Shown piece by piece: positions 9,814 through 20,697 of a stretch of 64,000 nucleotides of DNA (its first letter is position 1; each line of letters opens with the position of its first letter). Made by a program: the position numbers and the translations under genes. Source of the stretch: Hordeum vulgare subsp. vulgare (Eukaryota; Streptophyta; Magnoliopsida; Poales; Poaceae); the NCBI RefSeq assembly GCF_904849725.1, contig NC_058519.1, positions 106,814,881 through 106,878,880 of the forward strand. The letters are read 5' to 3'. Below the pieces are notes generated by a model. That model did not search any database. It was given only the letters and a program-made list of their open reading frames with translations, and was not told the origin of the DNA.

Positions 9814-12643
9814 ATAAAGAATCTGAAAGATCCAAAAACCAAAGTCTTGCCGTCAACTACGAGGGGAGGTAAGGAACTGTCATCTAGCTGTGCACTTGAT
9901 TCACCTTCAGTTATGAGTAAGTTTGCGACATCACCTCCTGCTAGAAATCTTGATATGTCGCGTGTGCTTGATGATGCTTATGATACTCTATGCCTGATAC
10001 TGCTAGAGATGCTATGTCTGATACTCCTAGAGATGTTATGCCTGATACTACTTTGCCTGATGATGCTAGAGATGCCATTTTTCCTGATGATACTATGCTT
10101 GATACTGCTAGAGATACTACTTTGCTTGATGTGCCACTAGGGGTATTCCTTGATGCTCATATTGCTAGAGTTACTGCCAATGCTCGTGATGCTTCTGAAA
10201 CTACCGATACTATTGGGATAGTACCTGCTTTTTCTCCTGCTAAATCTAGCTCTCCTAGATATGAGTTGCCTGATATGCCTGAGGGTTACGTTATGGAGGG
10301 AGAGATAGCTGAGGATTTTCTTGCGTGTAAGGATGCCTATGACGCTGAGAAATTACTTCTCAAGTGCAAGGAAAAATCTCTGAAAGCTAGGATGAAATAC
10401 GACCCGAAGTTTGCCACTTCACCTCTCTTTATCACCGATAAGGATTATGAATTCTCTGTCGACCCTGAGATAATCTCTCTAGTTGAATCTGATCCTTTCC
10501 ACGGTTATAAGTCTGAGACGGTCGTAGCCCATCTTACCAAACTACACGATATATCCACCCTTTTCACTAGTGAGGAGAAGATCCGCCACTACTATATCCT
10601 TAAGCTCTTTCCTTTCTCTCTAAAGGATGACGCTAAAGCCTGGTTCACTTCTCTTGCTCCTGGATGTGTGAGTAGTCCGCAGGATATGGTCTATTACTTC
10701 TGTGAGAAATATTTCCCTGCCCATAAGAAGCAAGCTGCCTTGCAGGAAATATATAACTTTGCTCGATTCAAAGAAGAGAGTCTCCCACAAGCTTGGGGGA
10801 GGCTCATCCAGCTACAGAATGCTTTGCCTGATCACCCTCTTAAGAAGAACGAGATACTTGATATCTTCTATAACGGACTTACCGATGCCTCTAGAGACCA
10901 CCTAGATAGTTGTGCCGGTTGTGTTTTTAGGGAACAAACTGTAGAACAAGCTGAGACTCTACTGAATAACATCTTGATCAACGATAATGCTTGGACTATT
11001 CCCGAACCACCTCCTAAGCCAACTCCGAAGAAAAGAGGTATTCTATTCCTTAGTCCCGAAGATATGCAAGAAGCCAAGAAATCTATGCAAGAGAAAGGCA
11101 TTAGATCTGAAGATGTCAAAAATCTACCACCTACCGAAGAGATCCATGGTCTCGATAACCCGATATAGGTAGTGGAATTAAATTCTCTGCATAGGCTTGA
11201 TGAGAGCGATATTCCTTTTGATAAACCTGCTAGCCTATGATTTGATGAATTTGACAACTTTGTTGCCAAACAACAGAGTTTCAATGATTATGTTAGCAGA
11301 CATTTGGAACAAAGTACTCGTATGCTTAGCCATTTAAGTTCTTGTGTAGACAGAAATGTCAATGATCTGAAGCTTCTGAGTAAACATGCATCTATGATTA
11401 CTACTCAGGTAGAACAAGTACTTAACGCTCAGAATGACCTCATCAATGAATTAAATGACAACTCTGTCAAAGTCATTACTAGACGAGGCAAAATGACTCA
11501 GGAACCTTTGTATCTTGAAGGTCATCCTAAGAGAATTGATCAAGATTCTCAAGGAATTAATGCTGATACACCCAGTCATCCTAAGGAGAAGAAGAAGGAT
11601 GATAGAAACCTGCATGATAGTTCACCAAATACTGTCACACCTGAAGAACCAAATGATATTTCTGCGTCTGATGTAGAAACACAATCTGGTGATGAACATG
11701 AACCTGGTGACAATATGGACAATGATGTTCATAATGATGCTCAACCTACCAATGATAAGGATGTGGAGATTGAACCTTCGGTCAATCCTGATAACCCACA
11801 ACCTAAGAGATATGATAAGAATGACTTCCCTGCTAGGAAGCATGGCAAAGAAAGGGAGCCATGGGTTGAGAGACCTATGCCCTTTCCTCCTAAGCCATCC
11901 AAGAAAAAGGATGGTGATGATTTTGAGCGCTTTATTCAAATGATAAGACCCGTCTTTCTGCAGATGCGGTTAGTTGATATGCTCCAAATGTCTCCATATG
12001 CCAAGTACATGAAAGATATCGTGACCAATAAACGGAAGATACCAGATCTTGAGATCTCCACCATGCTTGCCAATTACACTTTCAAATGTGGAACTCCTAA
12101 GAAACTTGGTGATCCCGGAGTGCCCACTATACCTTGCTCCATTAAAGGAAACTACGTAAGAACTGCCTTATGTGACCTTGGAGCCGGTGTTAGTGTTATG
12201 CCTCTCTCTCTCTTTATCATAGACTTGAACTGGATAAGTTGACACCCACTGAAATCTCTCTGCAAATGGCCGACAAATCAATTGCTTTCCCTGTCGGCAT
12301 TTGCGAGGATGTGCCTGTTGTGGTTGCTAACACCACTATCTTAATAGACTTTGTTATCTTGGATATTCCCGAGGACGATGCCATGGCTGTCATCCTCGGA
12401 AGACCCTTTTTAAACACTGCAGGGGTTGTTATAGATTGCAACAAAGGCAATGTCACTTTCCATGTCAACGGTAATGAGCATACCGTGCACTTTCCGAAGA
12501 AACGATATCAAGTACATTGCATCAATGCTATCGAAAAAACTTCATCGATTCTTATTGGGAGCTTTGAATGCCCTATTCCTCGTGTCAAGATGAAGTATGA
12601 TTTGCTTGTTGTGGAGATACACATCCCCATTGACGTAACTTAG
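9814..12643 (+). pseudogene. Element 1 gag-protease, decayed
   Basis: Compared with element 2 (ATG), the start is ATA at 9814-9816, so the initiator is lost. A frameshift follows within an octapeptide-coding repeat (about 9970-10130). The long frame 9990-11168 carries the gag domain (HYYILKLFPFSLKDDAKAWF, then QEIYNFA and ESLPQAWGRL), which builds the particle. Stops at 11166-11168 and about 11238-11240 interrupt it. The frame 11304-12242 reaches the retropepsin motif DLGAGVSVMP (about 12178-12207). A two-base CT expansion near 12212 then shifts the frame to 12239-12643, which holds the rest of the protease (AVILGRPFLN). No zinc knuckle is visible. DLGA in place of D-S/T-G is usual in Athila-lineage proteases. 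Confidence 0.9.
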
Positions 12644-13443
12644 TGGCTATTCGAAAATTCTCTGTTCTCTTTTGCGATTCGAGAAACTTTTGTCATAAGG
12701 ATTTGATCAACCCCATTGAAGGATTTCTTTCGATGACCATGAAATGGATGAATCAAAGAGTCACATACCTGTGTTTTAAGCTTTCACTTTCTTTTGCTTA
12801 CAAGAAAAATGATAGGTTTAGTTTAGTTTTTCCTGCTTCCTGTTTTAGCGTCCCGGAGAAAAATACACCGAAAATAAAAGTTCTCTGATGGTCCTGAAAG
12901 TCTAGTATGATTTTTTCTGGAATATTTGAAAAATACTAGGACTGAGAGCTGGCCTAGGGCCACACCAGTGGGCGACAAGCCCTGTCACCACGGCCACCCC
13001 CCTGGCCGCGGCAAGCAAGCTTCTGGGGCCGACAGGGGGCCCCTCCACTCATTCCAGCTCCCATCCTCTTCTTCTTCCTCCAGAAAAACCGTTTCACAGC
13101 TCAAACCCGTGTTCTTGCTCATTTGGCTGTGATTTTCGATCTCCTTGCTCAAAGCACCATTCTTCGAACCGTTTTGGGGAAATTACTCCTTGGTAAGTGA
13201 CTCCTCCATTGGTCCAATTAGTTTTTGCTCTAGTGCTTTATCCTTCGCGTATTCTTGCTACCTTGGTGACCCTATTCTTGAGCTTTAAATGTTGATTTTA
13301 TCTGGTCCCAAGTAGTTTTAGCGCATGATACGGTCTCTAGGCACTAGTAGGAGTAGTTGCTATGAGTTGGGTTGATCTTTATTCACTTCTCTTTCGAAGT
13401 CTCTAAAAGTTTCAGAATTTTTCAGAGCTAGAAAAGGAAAAAG
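12644..13443 (+). other. Spacer between gag-PR and ORF2 of element 1 (no pol)
   Basis: 800 bases where Gypsy elements normally encode RT, RNase H and integrase. None is present. The sequence is non-coding, with 'tccttggtaagtgactcctcc' near 13188 conserved in element 2 (29320). This conserved gtaagt is a possible splice donor, or part of an untranslated leader for the downstream gene. Confidence 0.7.
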
Positions 13444-14511
13444 ATGAGGAGGTTCTTGAGAGGATCTTCAAGCTGTAACCCCAAGGAGGATGAGAAAAAC
13501 CACCCCAAGTACGTGGTTCCTCGAGTCACACAAGTTCGAGCGTGCGAGTGGCCAAGTGATGATTTTTTATGCGCCGTCGGGCTTTATGAAGACTTCTATT
13601 ACTTGGTGGAGAACGCAGGTCTTATCGCGTTCGTTGAAGATAAGTGCTCGCAATATCTCCTCCTCACCAATATTTTCGTTCAAACCTTCAACTTTTATCC
13701 GAGGAAGAATCCTCCCATGGTTGAGTTCATGTTGTACGATATCCCCGAGTGCATGACACTACTGGATTTTTGCAATTCATGCAAATTACCTTATGTTGGG
13801 GATATTCATGATCCTCGTCCACGGGACTTGGAGGATTTCATAGGTACTATTGTTGTTGGAGAGGAGAGAGGAGTGTCTCGCGCTAGAATTGCTAGCATAC
13901 ATTTTCCTATGCTTCTGTACTTCTCATTATTTGTGGGAAAATGTTTGATTGGCCGTGGGGAGGCTGGATCACTTAGCTCTCCAGACCTTGCGGTTTTTCG
14001 CGAAGGCCTTTATAGCACTAATACTTATAGCCTAGGTGCTATAGTAGCTCAGCGGTTGAACACAAACCGTTCCAAAGGTGTCGTCTATGGAGGTATCTAT
14101 GCTACTCGTCTTGCTAGACACTTTAAGATACCTATTAGACTTCGCAAGGAAGAAGAGATGCTTCTTCCTGAGAAATATCTGGATTATGACAGCTTGGTTC
14201 GCCATGATTTTCTGGATAGAGATGCTAGTAGACGGATGATTTATAACCTGGTATTTAGTCAGGGTACTGGAGAGACTATTACTTTGCCTGCTCCTTCTTT
14301 GTTCGATCTTCATGCAGGCAGGTACACTATTATGCCCTCGGACATGTACGCATATTGGGGCTTAGCCTAACCACAGGTGCACGTGCCCGAGCCGCCAGTC
14401 GAGTACCAGACGCCAGTCTATCAGTGGGAGCCAGAGGAGCTCACACAGCAGTGGCATCCGCAGTCCGCTCCAGAGTATCCTGGAGCTGGTTATTTCCCGC
14501 CTTGGGAGTAG
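13444..14511 (+). pseudogene. Athila ORF1-like gene of element 1
   Basis: Starts at ATG 13444 (MRRFLRGSSS). The frame is open for 308 residues to a TAA at 14368-14370, then continues in the same frame (PQVHVPEPP...) to the natural TAG at 14509-14511. Element 2 has CAA at that TAA, so it is a nonsense change (C to T). Conserved blocks are ACEWPSDDF, LVENAGLIAF, PPMVEFMLYDIP and RPRDLEDFI, then SIHFPMLLYFSLFVGKCLIGRG, GAIVAQRLNTNRSKG and YGGIYATRLA. This is the family I know as Athila ORF1 (plant Gypsy, function unknown). It sits where Athila elements carry their extra gene, after gag-pol. No signal peptide or transmembrane anchor is evident, so I do not call it an envelope protein. Confidence 0.8.
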
Positions 14512-14532
14512 ACTAAGCTAGGCCAAAAGCCT

Positions 14533-14546
14533 AAGCTTGGGGGAGT
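14533..14546 (+). promoter_or_regulatory. Internal polypurine-tract copy just after ORF2
   Basis: aagcttgggggagt, identical in all 14 bases to the tract before the 3' LTR (16441-16454). It follows the ORF2 stop by about 20 bases. The same arrangement is seen in element 3 and, mutated, in element 2. Confidence 0.7.
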
Positions 14547-16440
14547 ATGTGTTCTCACCGACCTTACATTCATGCTTATGCTTTTACTTTGTTCGTCGGT
14601 GTTCACACTTTGCCACTGTATTATCCATGCTAGTTTATTTTCGTTTTATTGTTTTCTTGTTTTGTGTCCTTTTGAGAAAACCCAAAAATATTTTCCTTTC
14701 TTCTTTTTGCTTGTTGGGAGCTTTCCCGTGTAAATAGTTTACTTTTTCTTTGGGTCAAGGTAGAAGATATTGGTTACAATGTTTAGTGGCTCTTGCATGC
14801 ATACTTGTTTAGCTTTCAAAGAGCCATATTACTTTGCCTTCTCCTTTGTGTTTGCCTGCAGATTCAGCTTAGTCCATTGCACGAGCACGCTTATTATCGT
14901 TCACATCATTCGATTGTGCAAGTGAAAGGCGATAATGATGATATATGATCAAGTGACTGAGACTGAAAAAGCTGGTATGAACTCTATCTATTTTGTTTTT
15001 GTAAATATGACTAGCTTATCGTCCCAGATTCAGCTTTGTTGTGAGAGAACCATGTTTGCAATGACAACTTAGAGATCATAGTTTCTGATGCCATGCTTAT
15101 TTAGCTAGGAGCTTATAATGGTTTTTCTTGAATGCCAACATAGATTTTGAGATGACTATGATGTAGTATGATAGGGTGGTATTCTCCTTTGAATGATTCA
15201 AGTGGCTTGACTTGGCGCATGTTCATGCATGTAGTTGAAACAAAATCAACATAGCCTCTATGATGTTCGAGTTCATGGTGATTTATATCATGTTCATGCT
15301 TGCACTCCATGTTAGTCAAACTCATTGCATCTTGATGACCGTTGTCGCTCTCTAGTTGGTCGCTTCCCAGTCTTTTGCTAGTCTTCAGTTGTACTAAGCC
15401 GAATACTGCTTGTGCATCCACTTCCATAAACCCAAAAAAAATTCCATGAGAGTCGACCATACCTACCTATTTGCGGTATTTACGTGCCGTTCCAAGTAAA
15501 TTGGCATGTGCCATTCTCTAAACCTTCAAGAAATAATCTGGTTTGCATGCCCGAACCGCTCATGTGGTGACACGGGGCTATTGGTATCTTCCATGTTAGG
15601 CGTGTTATCCTCGAAATGTGTTTATTCACTGTCATTCACGAGAAAGGGTTCGGTAATTGGAATGCCCAGTTCCAAGCTTAAATCAAAAACATAACTGTAA
15701 AACAAGGCTCCCCCCGGATTGATGTTAGTATGGACGGTACCCGAGGATTCGGCTAGCCGTGGAGTGTGATTGATTGGTGGTGGGGGAGTTAAAACTTTAC
15801 TTTTCTGTTTGGGAACCGCCTATAGCATGAGTAGCATGGAAGATATTGAGAACTCTTGGTCATTGCGTTAACAATGAAGGCATGCCACCCAAAATTATTA
15901 TCTCTGTTTTCAAAGCTTGAGCTCTAGCACCTGTGCAAATCAATGCTTCCCTCTGCGAAGGGCCTGTCTATTTATTTTCCTGTTGAGTCATCCTCTTCTT
16001 ATATAAGCACCAATGAGAGAGCACCTCTGTCATTTTTATGCTTTGCTTTTGATTGATATTGAGTATGACTATGACTGGATCTTCGTTGCTATGAATTACA
16101 ATGTTTAGTCAGCCCTTGATCTTTGGAAGTGCTCTGCATTTATGTTTTGCGGGCTCAGAAAGAGCTAGCGAGATACCACCTATTCCTATTGCTTCATGCT
16201 TGTTTTGATTGAATTGTTGGTATCTGAAACTTATTATTATTTGCTCGCTAGCTGATTATGCCATTGATATTAGTTTACCGTGAGACCTTTGTGTCACTTG
16301 CTTATGTGGTTAACTTGTGATCTTGCTGAAATTCTGGTTACAAGTTAGACATAGTTGCAACAAGATCAAACAGAGTTTGTCAAAGTTTTTCTTTCTCTTT
16401 CAGTTTGTCAACTGAGTTGCTTGAGGACAAGCAAGGTTTT
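14547..16440 (+). other. Long 3' untranslated region of element 1
   Basis: About 1.9 kb with no usable frame. Conserved at the nucleotide level with 30682-32582 of element 2. Confidence 0.8.
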
Positions 16441-16454
16441 AAGCTTGGGGGAGT
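16441..16454 (+). promoter_or_regulatory. Polypurine tract of element 1
   Basis: aagcttgggggagt directly before the TGATACG of the 3' LTR. Confidence 0.85.
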
Positions 16455-18164
16455 TGATACGTCTCCATCGTATCTACTTCGCCAAACTCTTTTGCCCTTG
16501 TTTTGGACTCTAATTTGCATGATTTGAATGGAACTAACCCGGACTGACGCTGTTTTCAGCAGAATTGCCATGGTGTTGTTTTTGTGCAGAAATGAAAGTT
16601 CTCGGAACGTCCTGAAAATTTACGGAGAATATTTTTGGAAAATATGAAAAATATGTGCGCAAAGATCCACCGGAGGGGATGGGCCAGTGGGCCACAAGCC
16701 CTGTTGTCACCCCCCCCCCCCCCCCGTCGTGGCAACCAAGCTTGTGGGGCCCACGTGGGTCTTCCGCCCCCAACTCCAGCTCTATAAATTCACTTTCGTC
16801 CAAAAAAAATAAAGAGAGAAGAATTCATCGTGTTTGCGATACGGAGGCGCCGCCACATCCCATTCTTCATGTGGAGGGCAGATCTGGAGTCCGTTTTGGG
16901 CTCCGGAGACGGGAAATCGTCGCCATCGTCATCATCAACCTTCTTCCCTCTCCAATTCCATGAAGCTCTTCATCGTTCGTGAGTAATCTATTCGTAGGCT
17001 CGCTGGGCGTTGATGAGTAGGATGAGATCTATCATGTAATCGAGTTAGTTTTGACGGGGATTGATCCCTAGTATCCACTATGTTCTGAGATTGATGTTGC
17101 TACTACTTTGCCATGCTTAATGCTTGTCACTAGGGCCCGAGTGCCATGATTTCAGATCTGAAATTATTATGTTGTCACCAATATATGTGTGTTTTAGATC
17201 AGATCTTGCAAGTTGTAGTTACCTACTATGTGTTATGACCCGGCAACCCCGGAGTGACAATAACCGGATCCACTCCCGGTGATGACCATGGTTTGAGGAG
17301 TTCATGTGTTCACCAAGTGCTAATGCGTTGTTCTGGTTCTTTATTAAAAGGAGAACCTTAATATCCCGTAGTATCCTTTTGGACCCCGCTGCCACAGGAG
17401 GGATGGACAATAGATGGCATGCAAGTTCTTTTCCCTAAGCACTTATGACTACACACGGAATGCATGCCTACATCACATTGACGAACGGGAGCTAGCCACA
17501 TATCTCTCCGTGTTATAACTCTTGCATGATGAATGTCATCCAACGAATCACCGGCCCATTGCCTAAGAGTTTGTCCCACTGCTGGCGTTACTTGTTTTGC
17601 TCTGCTGCTGTTACTACTGTTGCTGCTACTGTTACTCGTTGCTGCTATTACTACTGTTGTTACTTGCTACTGCTGTTACTTGCTACTGTTGCTACCTGCT
17701 ACTGTTGCTACCTGCTACTGTTGTCACTACTGCTGTTCCTTGCCACTGCTGTTACTCGTTACACTGGTGCTACCTGCTACAATACTTTTTCGCTCGACGT
17801 TGACGGGAAAGAATATTTCCCGTCCACGGGCAACTTCTGGCGCCATTGATACAACAGTTAGGAATAGTCTGCCGTCAATATATCGTTTCTCGCACCGTTG
17901 TTATCATACTACTTTGCTACTGATACTTTTCTTGCAGATACTAATCTTTCAGGTGTGGTTGAATCCGACACATTCAGCTGCTAATACTTGACTGTATCCT
18001 TTAACTTCCCGTCTGGCGAACCAACAAATTTGGGTTGAATACTCTACCCTCGAAAATTGTTGAGCAACTGGGAGCAGTTCTGGCTCTCTTGTCGCGGAGG
18101 CATCAAGTCAGGCACACGTCAACAACATTCTTCTAGTGTCGTTGTCGTGGACTACTAGCAAACA
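16455..18164 (+). repeat. 3' LTR of element 1
   Basis: Starts TGATACGTCTCC and ends CTAGCAAACA just before the gtggc duplication, 1,710 bases. Compared with the 5' LTR it lacks about 47 bases near 18055. It contains the same two decayed primer-binding-site relatives (18081-18098, 18134-18151). Confidence 0.9.
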
Positions 18165-18232
18165 GTGGCCCGGCGGCGGTGGTGAGGAAAAGCACGGGCA
18201 GAAATCCCCCACCCCACCGCCAACCTCTCCCG

Positions 18233-18239
18233 CTATATA
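18233..18239 (-). promoter_or_regulatory. Candidate TATA box of the GRF pseudogene
   Basis: Minus-strand TATATAG in a GC-rich setting. After removing element 1 it lies about 405 bases upstream of the GRF ATG. Position only; weak. Confidence 0.3.
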
Positions 18240-18479
18240 CACGGCACCGGTGGGGCTAGGGGGAGAGACTACATTTTCGCGGGTTGGGGTGGGAATTTTG
18301 TCGCGCCCCGCAAAATATTTACTGGTCTGGCGTGTTTGCGGGGTCTGAACAAGCTGTCTTTTTGTGGGAACACCTTATTTTGGCGGTTATTTTGTGTGTC
18401 GGGGCAGGGTTGATGATCACAACTCTGTGCTGACCTAAGAGGCCAACGGTGATGATGTGCTACATGGCACCTTGGATGT

Positions 18480-18777
18480 TCATGTCCAGGATGGCCCCGC
18501 CAAAGCAGGGTTCCGAGACGTGGCTAGAGGATCATGAACCACCTTCTGCTTCACCTTCATCTCGGGAATGGCGACGTTGCTAGCGGTCGAAAAATCCATC
18601 ATCACGTCTAGGCCCTCCCAATAGGTGTGATCTTATCCCTCTCGGAGTCCTCGAGCACCCTCATCACTAGATCCTCCTCCTCTTCAACTATCATGGTGGG
18701 AGTTGGTGGTGGCGGGGAGGGCATGGTCATACGCGCACGCACTTCTGCACAATCGTGCGAGGTGGGCGGGCTAGGAG
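18480..18777 (-). pseudogene. C-terminal half of an unrecognised coding remnant
   Basis: Reading down from 18777 on the minus strand: SPPTSHDCAEVRARMT, a proline run, MIVEEEEDLVMRVLEDSERD, stop at 18608-18610. A one-base slip near 18625 restores another frame, YWEGLDVMMDFSTASNVAIP, ending at TGA 18480-18482. The acidic/W-x-GLD style resembles proteins often annotated as hypothetical or transposon-related in grasses. I do not know the function. Its N-terminal half is at 20538-20697, across a solo LTR. Confidence 0.5.
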
Positions 18778-20537
18778 TGTTTGAAATATGCACTAGAGGA
18801 AATAATATTATATTTTTATATTTTTATGTTCACAATTAATAGTTTATATTTAATAATTAATACTATAACTGCTATGATCATGGGATGTGTTGTTTAGTGG
18901 AAAACTCATACGCACGTGTGAAATGATAAATGATAAAATAAGATTCCTAATCTCGCTTCTAAGGCTATCTTAAGTGTTGTTAGTGACCATGTTTTCTGGA
19001 TCTTAGAATATCGTTAAGTGTAACGATTATGTGTAACAATAGTCCTAAAATAACTTTGAGAATAAGATATTAGCAGAACGATCATATTAAATCGACCCAA
19101 ACTTGTTTGTTGTACTTTGAGATAATATCGCCACAAGTCAATTGTTATAACATGGAGAGTTAACATATGTTTTAGTTCCTTAGACCATGATAGTATCATA
19201 GTTTCTTCTTACCGTACTATCGGCTTTTGGGTTTCTCAAACATCATATGTAACACAGTGATCATAACAACAACTTACATGTTCATCGGAAAGTTTAACAA
19301 GGGAATATATAGCTCAATAGTGGGATTTTATCCTCCGATAATTGATAGATATTCTTAGGGCCCTCACGGTGCGACATCATCCATCATCGTCTGGCAAAAC
19401 ACAAATGACTAGGTCACGGGGATGCTGGAACATGTCAACGAGAAATAATAGCAAAACCCGTAGCATGAAGACATGTATAATGAGCATGACAATGACTAAT
19501 GAGGATGTCAATATATCTCACCTTGGGTATTCTAAAGTATCGCGAAGAAAAGGGAATAACACATGATAACCAAAGTTTCACTCGAATGTTATTCCGTGTA
19601 ATCATAGGGATTGATATGGATGTCCAAGCATTAGTTACCGATAATAGAACGGAAGGGGTTTTGTTCGTGTCTATGTTTTACCGAACCTACTAGGTCACAA
19701 TCTTAAGATAATTACTATCTATTGACTATTAGTGGACTCGAAATAGTTTCGAGAGGAACCAAAAGTTTTTTGGGGTCAACGAGAGGGTTTCAAGGTTTAC
19801 TGGGTAATACCGAGAATTGATACATATAGGTGGAAAATGTTTTGTGTGATGTTAAATTCTTAATAAAAGGCTCTACTACTAATTAGGAGGCTTTTTTAAT
19901 TTATTTAATATCAATGAGCCAAGAAAAAATATAATTAGACTAAGTGTCGAGAGTTATTGGGCCCTAGAGCCCAATAACAAAAGGCGGTGCCCCTTATCCT
20001 TTTCTAAGGCTAAGGGGGTGAATTGGAGTGGGGGAGGGACTCCTCCTCCCCCATAGGGACTGAGAAAGGGGAGGGGACCTCCTCCCCTTGTGGCACCTCC
20101 TCCCCTCCCTTGTACCTATATATACTAGAGATTTTGGCCCTTTTGATACACAGGTTTTGGAGCCTCCTTTAGTTCTCTAGTTCTTGTTCTGATTGATATA
20201 ATTAGAACTAGATCTAATCCTATCTAGTCCTCATAATTAGAATATATATGTGGTTCCAATATTCTCCCTCTAATTCTCTAATTATGATTAGCTCTTGGCG
20301 GTGAAGCGCTGCCTGATCGTGAAGACCGTACCCTTGCGAACTATGGAGAGGTCGTTATTTTGGTCTCCCTTTGAGGAATTGTTTGTGAATAGTTCAAGGA
20401 ACTTCATCGACGATCAACACCAACTCTTTTTCCTTTGCCATCTCGGAGTTGGTATTGATTCAATCAAAACAATTAATGCATCTTTATAGTGTTCCTGGTT
20501 TGATCGTAGGATGATTTTTTTAGTATGTTTCCCAACA
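18778..20537 (+). mobile_element. Copia-type solo LTR
   Basis: 1,760 bases from TGTTTGAAATATGCACTAG to TATGTTTCCCAACA, the ends of Triticeae Copia LTRs (TGTTGGAAATATGCCCTAGAGG type). It has TATATATA at about 20117 and no internal domain. Flanks aggag (18773-18777) and tggag (20538-20542) match at 4 of 5 bases, as expected for an old target duplication. LTR-LTR recombination probably removed the rest. Confidence 0.82.
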
Positions 20538-20697
20538 TGGAGCACGCATGCGGGGTGTGGTAGAACGCACCCGAGGTGAGCTTGGAGCATGACCAACAAA
20601 AAATGCAAGCCGTCGCAGGTCGTGCTCGTCCCAGAACCACTTGTCCCACATGGCGCTATTGATCGGGTACCTTGGGTGGTTGACGTGCTCGTCCTCT
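20538..20697 (-). pseudogene. N-terminal half of the same unrecognised coding remnant
   Basis: Minus-strand reading: EDEHVNHPRYPINSAMWDKW, FWDEHDLRRLAFFVGHAPSS, then RVRSTTPRMRAP up to the solo LTR. With the LTR and one copy of its duplication removed, the codons run in phase into SPPTSHDC at 18777, with no stop. No start is visible; upstream is AT-rich and may be an intron. Not recognised: 'AMWDKWFWDEHD' looks like part of a conserved domain but I cannot name it. Confidence 0.5.

Larger units (their letters stand above)
8008..18164 (+). mobile_element. Element 1: pol-less Athila-type Gypsy retrotransposon
   Basis: A 10.2-kb element flanked by a perfect 5-base target duplication (gtggc, 8003-8007 and 18165-18169). 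Order: LTR (8008-9736), tRNA-Asp primer-binding site, gag-protease, Athila ORF1-like gene, long untranslated region, polypurine tract, LTR (16455-18164). No reverse transcriptase, RNase H or integrase is present between gag-PR and the second gene, and element 2 has the same layout. This is therefore the family's normal non-autonomous form and not one damaged copy. Both genes are broken by stops and frameshifts. Confidence 0.93.

Noticed and set aside
13444..14511. ORF2 of element 1 as a retroviral-type envelope gene
   Set aside because: No signal peptide, no membrane anchor and no glycoprotein-like features are visible; the Athila ORF1-like assignment fits better.
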